The position numbers and the translations under genes were made by a program. From positions 1-5,172 of the forward strand of contig JAEVYW010000318.1 of the NCBI GenBank assembly GCA_023392555.1: a DNA stretch of 5,172 bases, read 5' to 3'. The stretch is from Pseudomonadota bacterium. Lineage in GTDB: Bacteria > Pseudomonadota > Alphaproteobacteria > Sphingomonadales > Sphingomonadaceae. Positions 1 through 5,172 of this stretch are shown piece after piece (position 1 is the stretch's first letter; each line of letters begins with the position of its first letter). The notes under the pieces are model-generated. The model saw only the letters and a list, made by a program, of their open reading frames with translations. It was not told where the DNA came from and did not search any database.

Positions 1-29
1 ACGGCTGTCGAAAGCGCGCGTTCTGCGCT

Positions 30-43
30 GGGGGAGGCGGGAG
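30..43 (+). promoter_or_regulatory. Ribosome binding site of the PQQ dehydrogenase
   Basis: A purine-rich run contains GGAGG at 33-37 (11 bases before the ATG at 49) and GGGAG at 39-43 (5 bases before it). It supports the ATG at 49 as the start even though the reading frame stays open to the left edge; no in-frame ATG, GTG or TTG lies upstream within the window. I see no convincing -35/-10 promoter in the 48 bases available, so the promoter is probably further left. Confidence 0.6.
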
Positions 44-48
44 TCCGG

Positions 49-1905
49 ATGCGGCGCCTAACGTTTGTTTTGATTGCTGTGATCGCTGCGATCGTCCTCG
101 CGGCGCTGCTCATATGGGTCACGCTCGACCGCAAGCAGAACAGCCTTGCCACGCAGACTGTAGCGGCGTCGGCGAACAAGGCCATTCCTGCTAAATCGGC
201 GTCACCCGCCGACGATGGCAACTGGACGATGCCGTCGAAGGATTATGCAGCGACGCGCTTCAGCGCGCTCAACCAGATCACGCCGGCGAATGTCGGCAAG
301 CTCAACGTTGCTTTCACCTTCTCCACGGGAACGACCGAAGGCTTCGAAGCGCCGCCGCTGGTCGTCAACAACACGATGTATGTCGTCGCGCCCTGGCCGA
401 ACAACGTCTATGCGCTCGACCTGACGAAACCTGGTGCACCGGCGAAATGGACCTACGAGCCGAAGCCGGCTGCTGCGTCCAAAGGCGTCGCTTGCTGCGG
501 TCCAGTCAACCGCGGCGCATTCTATTCCGACGGCAAGCTGTTCATGAACCTGCTGGACGGCCACACCGTCGCGGTCGACGCCAACAGCGGCAAGGAATTG
601 TGGCGTACCAAGGTCGCCGACTTCCAGCGGGGCGAGACGCTGACGATGGCGCCACTCGTTGCCGAAGGCAAAGTGCTGGTCGGCAACTCGGGCGGCGAGA
701 TGGGCGTGCGCGGCTGGCTCACCGCGCTCGACGCCGGCAGCGGCAAGATCGCGTGGCGCGCTTACAGCACGGGCCCCGACAAGGACGCCCTGATCGGCCC
801 CGACTACCGCGCGCCCTATCCGCAGGACCAGGGCAAGGACCTCGGCGTCAAAAGCTGGGGGCCGGAGCAGTGGAAGATCGGCGGCGGCACCGTCTGGGGC
901 TGGCTGAGTTACGATCCGGAGCTGAAGCTCGTCTATTACGGCACCGGCAATCCGGGTCCCTGGAATGCCGAGCAAAGACCGGGCGACAATAAGTGGACGG
1001 CAAGTGTCCTAGCCCGCGACATTTCGACGGGTCATGCGCGCTGGGCCTATCAAAGTACGCCGCACGACCTGTTCGATCACGACGACATCAATGAATCGCT
1101 CCTCGTCGATTGGCCTGCGCCGAATGGGCAGCGGATTCCCGCGCTGATCAGGCCAAGCCGGAACGGATACTTCTACGTTCACGATCGCCGCACTGGCCGC
1201 GTCCTCGCAGCCGATCCCTATGGCTACGTGAACGCTTACAAGGGTGTCGATCTGAAGACAGGTCGGCTGATCCCGGTGCCGGAGAAGGAGCCTTCGTCCG
1301 GCCGGGTCGTCCGCAACATCTGTCCCGGGCCTCCGGGCGCGAAGGACTGGAACCCCTCGGCGTTCAGCCCGGTCACCGGACTGGTCTACATCCCGCACAT
1401 CAACATCTGCATGGATATGGGCGTCAAGAACGCCAACTATATCCCCGGCACGCCGTTCGTCGGTGCCGATGTGAAGATGTACGCTGGGCCTGGCGGCAAC
1501 CGCGGAGTCTTCACTGCGTGGGATCCGGTCGCTCGCCGCAAGGTGTTCGAGATCAAGGAAGACCTGCCGCTGTGGAGCCCGGCGCTCGCCACTGCGGGCG
1601 GCATCGTCTTCTACGGCACGATGGATGGCTGGTTCAAAGCCATCGACGGCAAGACCGGCAAGTTGTTGTGGCAGTTCAAGACCGGCAGCGGGATCATCGG
1701 CCAGCCCATCAGCTATCGCGGGCCTGACGGGCGCCAGTATATCGCCGTGCCGTCGGGTATCGGCGGATGGGCGGGAGCGATCGTCTCGGCCGACCTCGAC
1801 CCGCGCGATCCGACCGGCGCCCTGGGCTTTGTCAACGCGACCAAGGACCTCAAGCAACGCACGACCAAAGGCGGGACCGTTTATGTCTTTGCGCTTCCGC
1901 AATAG
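49..1905 (+). CDS. Membrane-anchored PQQ-dependent alcohol dehydrogenase (methanol/ethanol family)
   Basis: This 618-residue quinoprotein should oxidise a primary alcohol (or aldehyde) in the periplasm and pass electrons to a cytochrome c. Residues 5-26 form a hydrophobic segment after MRR; with no AxA site right behind it, I read it as an uncleaved anchor. The rest is an eight-bladed propeller with W-motif repeats such as GKELW, GKIAW and GKLLW. Visible family residues, matched by spacing to methanol dehydrogenase: E100 (PQQ), vicinal C149-C150, R155, metal ligand E217, T281 and PQQ-stacking W283, metal ligand N301, catalytic base D343, R371, and a likely disulfide pair C425/C454. D345, two residues after the base, is the extra metal ligand of lanthanide enzymes. 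There is no CXXCH, so it is not a type II quinohaemoprotein. Length is normal for the family. Its 3' end overlaps the next gene by 23 bases. The substrate cannot be read from sequence, so I do not call it xoxF. Confidence 0.93.
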   Translation: MRRLTFVLIAVIAAIVLAALLIWVTLDRKQNSLATQTVAASANKAIPAKSASPADDGNWTMPSKDYAATRFSALNQITPANVGKLNVAFTFSTGTTEGFEAPPLVVNNTMYVVAPWPNNVYALDLTKPGAPAKWTYEPKPAAASKGVACCGPVNRGAFYSDGKLFMNLLDGHTVAVDANSGKELWRTKVADFQRGETLTMAPLVAEGKVLVGNSGGEMGVRGWLTALDAGSGKIAWRAYSTGPDKDALIGPDYRAPYPQDQGKDLGVKSWGPEQWKIGGGTVWGWLSYDPELKLVYYGTGNPGPWNAEQRPGDNKWTASVLARDISTGHARWAYQSTPHDLFDHDDINESLLVDWPAPNGQRIPALIRPSRNGYFYVHDRRTGRVLAADPYGYVNAYKGVDLKTGRLIPVPEKEPSSGRVVRNICPGPPGAKDWNPSAFSPVTGLVYIPHINICMDMGVKNANYIPGTPFVGADVKMYAGPGGNRGVFTAWDPVARRKVFEIKEDLPLWSPALATAGGIVFYGTMDGWFKAIDGKTGKLLWQFKTGSGIIGQPISYRGPDGRQYIAVPSGIGGWAGAIVSADLDPRDPTGALGFVNATKDLKQRTTKGGTVYVFALPQ

Positions 1906-2431
1906 CCTCGTGCCCCTGCTGCTGGTTGCGGCGCTCTGCTCCTGCGATCGTGAGGAGCGGCAGGGGCGGGGCAAGCCGGTGTCGGAAACAGTGCCCACGG
2001 CGAGCCCGGATACGGTCTTCCCCGGAACGGAGAAGCTGCCGCCGCTCGATGCGAGGGCCAAGCTCTATGAGCGCAATGCGTCGGCGATTGCGGAAGGGCA
2101 GCGCCTCTACAATTGGATGAATTGCGCGGGCTGCCACTTCCACGGGGGCGGCGGAATGGGCGTCGCGTTGATGGACGACAAGTGGCGTTACGGCGGCCGC
2201 ATCGACCAGATCGTCGCATCGATTGCGGAGGGCCGTCCGAACGGAATGCCCGCGTGGCGCGGCAAGCTCACAGAGCAGCAAATGTGGCAGATCGCGGCCT
2301 ACGTCCGCAGCCTCTCCGGCCAGGTGCCGAAGGATGCGGTCAGTGCCCGCGCCGACGAAACCAGCAACACGCCGCCGCAAACGCAGGTGAAGCGCGAGCC
2401 GATGACGCCCGCGGACTCGGCCGAGCAATGA
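1883..2431 (+). CDS. Lipoprotein mono-haem cytochrome c, probable electron carrier
   Basis: This 182-residue class I-like cytochrome c probably carries electrons from the dehydrogenase to the oxidase. The N-terminus is a lipoprotein signal: basic MSLRFR, a hydrophobic stretch at 9-18, and a lipobox-like LCSC with C21 as the probable lipidated residue, followed by Asp at +2. A linker rich in Pro, Ser and Thr runs to about residue 55. The haem c motif CAGCH is at 81-85, followed by a Gly-rich loop; M122 in NGMPAW is the likely axial sixth ligand, and a C-terminal helix lies near 130-145. The tail after 150 looks disordered. The ATG at 1883 is preceded by GGGA at 1873-1876 (6-base spacing); the next in-frame start, GTG at 1910, would lose the charged n-region. 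It overlaps the dehydrogenase by 23 bases and shares ATGA with coxB. It resembles small cytochromes found beside caa3-type oxidase genes; use by the dehydrogenase is inferred from position. Confidence 0.87.
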   Translation: MSLRFRNSLVPLLLVAALCSCDREERQGRGKPVSETVPTASPDTVFPGTEKLPPLDARAKLYERNASAIAEGQRLYNWMNCAGCHFHGGGGMGVALMDDKWRYGGRIDQIVASIAEGRPNGMPAWRGKLTEQQMWQIAAYVRSLSGQVPKDAVSARADETSNTPPQTQVKREPMTPADSAEQ

Positions 2432-3438
2432 CCGCGCGCCTCTGGATAGTTGCACCCGCTCCGATGATGCTCGCCGGCTGCAACGGTTTCCAGAATGCGA
2501 TGGGTGGCGACGGGGCGGAAGGCGCGAACTTCGTCAGCCTGTTCAAGCTGTTCATGATCGTCTGCTCGGTCATGTACGTCATCATCGTCGCAGCATTGCT
2601 AGTCGCGGTTTGGCGGCGGCGGCGATCGGCGCTGACCGTCGACGATCGACGGCATCACGAAACGTCGCATGTGGTCACGCCGGTCCTGTTCGGGTGGACC
2701 GCACTGATCGTCATTGGTCTGACGATCCTTACGGTCGCCAGCTTCCTGACCGATCGTTCGAATGCGGCAAATGCGTACAAACCGGCGATGCACCTGACGG
2801 TCACTGCGAACCAGTGGTGGTGGGACGTGCGATACGAGCAGCCGGACGTGTCCAAGACGGTGCGTACCGCAAATGAGATGCACTTGCCCGTCGACACGCC
2901 GGTGCATGTCACGCTCAAGTCGAACGACGTGATCCACAGCTTCTGGATCCCGAACCTCGCGGGCAAGCAGGACCTGATCCCGGGACGCATGACCGACGCG
3001 CAATTGTTGCCGCGCAAGACGGGCCTTTACCGCGGACAATGCGCGGAATTTTGCGGCGTCCAGCACGCGCAAATGGCGCTCGACGTGACGGTCGAAAGCA
3101 AGACTGATTTCGAGCGCTGGTACAGTGCGCAACTTGCCAACGCGAAGCCGCCCACAACGCCGTTGCAGCAGGCCGGTCTTCGTTACTTCACATCGCGCGA
3201 ATGCGGCGCCTGTCACAACATCAATGGGACACCGGCCGGCGGGCAAGTTGCACCCGACCTCACGCATCTCGCCAGCCGGCGCAGCATCGCCGCCGGCGCG
3301 ATGCCGATGAACAAGGGCAACCTCTACGGCTGGATCGCCGACCCGCAGTCGCTGAAGCCCGGAAGTCATATGCCGACCGTCGGCCTCGAGCCCGCGGAGC
3401 TGCACGCGCTTGTCGCTTATCTGGAGACGCTCAAATGA
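2428..3438 (+). CDS. coxB: Cytochrome c oxidase subunit II with fused cytochrome c (caa3 type)
   Basis: This 336-residue subunit II (also named ctaC) takes electrons from periplasmic cytochrome c and delivers them to subunit I. In order: a lipoprotein signal with lipobox LAGC (C18); transmembrane helices at about 37-62 and 84-108; the aromatic QWWWDVRY patch at 129-136; and a cupredoxin domain to about 225. The CuA ligands are complete: H170, C205, E207 (backbone Cu ligand and Mg contact in the family), C209, H213 and M216. A fused cytochrome c domain follows, with haem motif CGACH at 259-263 and probable axial M315 in SHMPTVG. CuA plus fused haem c defines the caa3 layout and rules out cbb3 and quinol oxidases. 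The ATG at 2428 shares ATGA with the previous stop, lacks a clear Shine-Dalgarno sequence, and opens exactly onto the signal peptide; the frame is open further upstream (from 2113), but that part is a shadow of the cytochrome gene. Confidence 0.95.
   Translation: MTARLWIVAPAPMMLAGCNGFQNAMGGDGAEGANFVSLFKLFMIVCSVMYVIIVAALLVAVWRRRRSALTVDDRRHHETSHVVTPVLFGWTALIVIGLTILTVASFLTDRSNAANAYKPAMHLTVTANQWWWDVRYEQPDVSKTVRTANEMHLPVDTPVHVTLKSNDVIHSFWIPNLAGKQDLIPGRMTDAQLLPRKTGLYRGQCAEFCGVQHAQMALDVTVESKTDFERWYSAQLANAKPPTTPLQQAGLRYFTSRECGACHNINGTPAGGQVAPDLTHLASRRSIAAGAMPMNKGNLYGWIADPQSLKPGSHMPTVGLEPAELHALVAYLETLK
3423..3426 (+). promoter_or_regulatory. Shine-Dalgarno sequence that decides the coxA start
   Basis: GGAG lies inside the last codons of coxB, 8 bases before the ATG at 3435 and 14 before the in-frame ATG at 3441. 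The spacing favours 3435, which also forms an ATGA overlap with the coxB stop. The two starts differ by only two residues (Met-Thr). Confidence 0.55.
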
Positions 3439-5172
3439 CCATGAGCGCGCTCGAGAAAGCGAAAGCACCGCCGATCGACGTCCCGCGCGACGGGCCGGAC
3501 CTTACGGGCGCAGCGCTGCAGGCCAAGCTCGGGAAGACCTGGGGCAACCCGCCGGGCATGATCGGCTGGCTGTCGAGCGTCGATCACAAGGACATCGGCC
3601 GCCGCTACATCGTCACGGCGCTCGCCTTCCTCGCGTTGGGCGGCGTGCTGGCAATGATCATGCGCTTGCAGTTGGCAAAGCCGGACAACGATCTCGTCGG
3701 TGCCGCCCGGTACAACGAGATCTTCACGATGCACGGGACGACGATGATGTTCCTGTTCGCCGTGCCCGTGATGCAGGGGATGAAGGTCTATCTGACGCCG
3801 CTGATGCTGGGCACGCGGCAGACGGCGTTCCCGCGGCTCAATGCCTTTTCCTACTGGATGTATCTTGCCGGCGGGTCGCTGCTGTGGGTCGCCTTTGCGC
3901 TGAACATCGCGCCTGACATCGGCTGGTTTGCGTATCCGCCATTGTCAGGCCCTCAGTTCGGTGTCGGCAAGCGCGCGGACATCTGGGCGCAGATGGTGAC
4001 GTTCACCGAGGTCGCGGCGCTTGCAGCGGCGGTCAGCCTCACCGCGACAATCATCAAGCAGCGCGCACCCGGGATGACCTTCGCGCGAATGCCCTTGTTC
4101 GTCTGGTCGACGCTCGTTGTCTCGCTGATGGTGATTTTCTCGATGCCGTCAGTGGCGCTCGCTTCAGGCCTGCTGCTGTCGGACCGCCTCGTCGGGACGC
4201 ATTTCTACAATCCGATGGAGCATGGCGACCCGATCCTGTGGCAGCATCTGTTCTGGTTCTTCGGTCACCCCGAAGTCTACATCATCTTCCTGCCCGCAAC
4301 CGGCTTCGTCAGCGAGATCGTCGCGACCTTCTCGCGGCGTTCGATCGTCCTTTATCCGATCGTCGTGCTGGCGCTTGTCGGCACCGGAATCCTCGCCTTC
4401 GGTCTGTGGGTCCACCACATGTTCGCGACCGGCCTGCCGCGCGTCGGGTACAGTTTCTACACAGCGGCAAGCATCGCTGTTTCGGTTCCGACCGGCATGC
4501 AGATCTTCTGCTGGATCGCGACCATGTGGGAAGGCCGCCCGCGGCTCGCAGTACCGATGCTCTACGTCATCGGCTTCATCATCACGTTCGTCATCGGCGG
4601 ACTGACCGGCGTGATGATCGCAGCGGTCCCGCTCGACCTACAGCTGCACGACACCTACTTCATCGTCGCGCACTTCCATTACGTGCTCATCGGCGGCGCG
4701 GTGTTCCCGCTGCTCGGCGCAATCACTTACTGGTACCCGAAGTTCACCGGCCGGATGATGGCGGAAGGGCTCGGCAAGGTCACCTTCTGGATGCTCTTCC
4801 TCGGCTTCCAGCTCGCCTTCTTCCCGATGCACCTGGCCGGCATCAACGGCATGCCGCGACGGGTCTACACCTACCCGGCGGGAATGGGGCTTGAGCTTCC
4901 GAACATGCTGTCGAGCATCGGTTCGGCGGTCGTCGCGCTCGCGGTCCTGCTGTTCGTGATCAACATGGTGAAGTCGCTTCGCGTCGGCGCACACGCTGCG
5001 CCGAACCCGTGGGGCGGATCGACCCTGGAGTGGGCCACTGCATGCCCGCCCGACCGCTACAATTTTCAGCATATCCCCATGGTCTCGAGCGTTTCACCCT
5101 TGTGGGACGCGGGCGAGAAACTGCCAGTGGTCCACGGCCTGCGCGTGGAAGACCGCGAAGTGCTCCTAACGA
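3435..5172 (+). CDS. coxA: Cytochrome c oxidase subunit I, partial (runs off the right edge)
   Basis: This is the catalytic haem-copper subunit (also named ctaD), which reduces O2 to water; 579 codons are visible with no stop, so the C-terminus is missing. Twelve-helix core landmarks are all present: R77 in helix I; H100 (haem a ligand); FWFFGHPEVY in helix VI with CuB ligand H278, E280 and cross-linked Y282; CuB ligands H327-H328; H405 and D406 (Mg site); H413 (haem a3) and H415 (haem a); and the propionate-binding pair R475-R476 in GMPRR. E280 makes it A1-like at helix VI rather than the YSHP A2 type. Unusual for an A-family enzyme, the D-channel Asp is Gln (Q129 in GTRQTAFPRLN), the GGFGN loop is GMKV at 115-118, and the K-channel Lys is Gln (Q356 in PTGMQIF). 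The gene shares ATGA with coxB. Subunit III is expected downstream. The sequence feels close to the alternative aa3-type subunit I of rhizobia (CoxN-like), from memory only. Confidence 0.95.
   Translation, partial: MTMSALEKAKAPPIDVPRDGPDLTGAALQAKLGKTWGNPPGMIGWLSSVDHKDIGRRYIVTALAFLALGGVLAMIMRLQLAKPDNDLVGAARYNEIFTMHGTTMMFLFAVPVMQGMKVYLTPLMLGTRQTAFPRLNAFSYWMYLAGGSLLWVAFALNIAPDIGWFAYPPLSGPQFGVGKRADIWAQMVTFTEVAALAAAVSLTATIIKQRAPGMTFARMPLFVWSTLVVSLMVIFSMPSVALASGLLLSDRLVGTHFYNPMEHGDPILWQHLFWFFGHPEVYIIFLPATGFVSEIVATFSRRSIVLYPIVVLALVGTGILAFGLWVHHMFATGLPRVGYSFYTAASIAVSVPTGMQIFCWIATMWEGRPRLAVPMLYVIGFIITFVIGGLTGVMIAAVPLDLQLHDTYFIVAHFHYVLIGGAVFPLLGAITYWYPKFTGRMMAEGLGKVTFWMLFLGFQLAFFPMHLAGINGMPRRVYTYPAGMGLELPNMLSSIGSAVVALAVLLFVINMVKSLRVGAHAAPNPWGGSTLEWATACPPDRYNFQHIPMVSSVSPLWDAGEKLPVVHGLRVEDREVLLT

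Noticed and set aside
1..61. Possible 3' tail of an upstream gene in the second frame, ending at TAA 59-61 and overlapping the dehydrogenase start.
   Set aside because: It would match the overlapping style of the cluster, but about 19 codons with no recognisable motif cannot be told from chance in GC-rich DNA.
202..975. Long minus-strand open frame inside the dehydrogenase gene.
   Set aside because: Arg/Ala/Val-rich translation with no domain, opposite a clearly conserved enzyme; a typical antisense shadow in GC-rich sequence.
1625..1882. Upstream extension of the cytochrome gene in the same frame.
   Set aside because: This part translates to Ser/Arg-rich shadow sequence of the dehydrogenase; the lipoprotein signal begins exactly at ATG 1883.
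1009..2061. 350-codon minus-strand open frame.
   Set aside because: Spans the end of the dehydrogenase and the start of the cytochrome gene with low-complexity composition and no recognisable fold.
2599..3468. Minus-strand open frame opposite coxB.
   Set aside because: The plus strand carries complete CuA and haem c motifs here; the antisense product is Arg-rich and featureless.
4238..4894. Plus-strand open frame inside coxA in another frame.
   Set aside because: His/Arg-rich shadow; the coxA frame across the same bases holds all the haem and CuB ligands.
3435..5172. cbb3-type or bo3 quinol oxidase interpretation.
   Set aside because: The adjacent subunit II has a full CuA site and a fused cytochrome c, and subunit I has GHPEVY with the cross-linked Tyr in helix VI, so this is a cytochrome c oxidase of the A family.
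1..5172. Search for CRISPR repeats, tRNAs, insertion sequences, inverted-repeat terminators and phage or defence genes.
   Set aside because: None seen by eye; the sequence from 49 onward is fully occupied by four overlapping genes, leaving no intergenic room.

Overview
The window is a GC-rich stretch of bacterial chromosome holding one tightly packed plus-strand gene cluster. It resembles Alphaproteobacteria, possibly a sphingomonad or rhizobial relative. That placement rests on gene content, codon use and remembered protein motifs, not on a search.

Layout: positions 1-48 are a short leader with a purine-rich ribosome binding site. Then follow (1) a membrane-anchored PQQ-dependent alcohol dehydrogenase of the methanol/ethanol family (49-1905); (2) a small lipoprotein mono-haem cytochrome c (1883-2431); (3) a cytochrome c oxidase subunit II with CuA centre and a fused C-terminal cytochrome c domain, i.e. 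caa3 type (2428-3438); and (4) cytochrome c oxidase subunit I, which runs off the right edge (3435 to beyond 5172). Every junction overlaps (23, 4 and 4 bases), there is no intergenic space, and no terminator is visible, so the four genes are probably co-transcribed and translationally coupled. Subunit III and any assembly genes would lie to the right of the window.

Together the genes read as a short, self-contained electron transport chain on the periplasmic face of the inner membrane: alcohol (or aldehyde) -> PQQ -> lipoprotein cytochrome c -> cytochrome c domain and CuA of subunit II -> haem a / haem a3-CuB of subunit I -> O2. The dehydrogenase has no haem domain of its own, so the neighbouring cytochrome is the natural acceptor.

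Two residue-level features stand out. The dehydrogenase has the second aspartate, two residues after the catalytic Asp, that marks lanthanide-dependent (XoxF/ExaF-like) enzymes. Subunit I keeps all metal ligands, the cross-linked Tyr and the helix VI Glu, but lacks the canonical proton-channel residues: Gln replaces the D-channel Asp, the GGFGN loop is altered, and Gln replaces the K-channel Lys. This subfamily of subunit I looks familiar to me from proteobacterial genomes, so the protein family itself is probably not new. Its proton chemistry and its coupling to a PQQ dehydrogenase are the parts worth examining.
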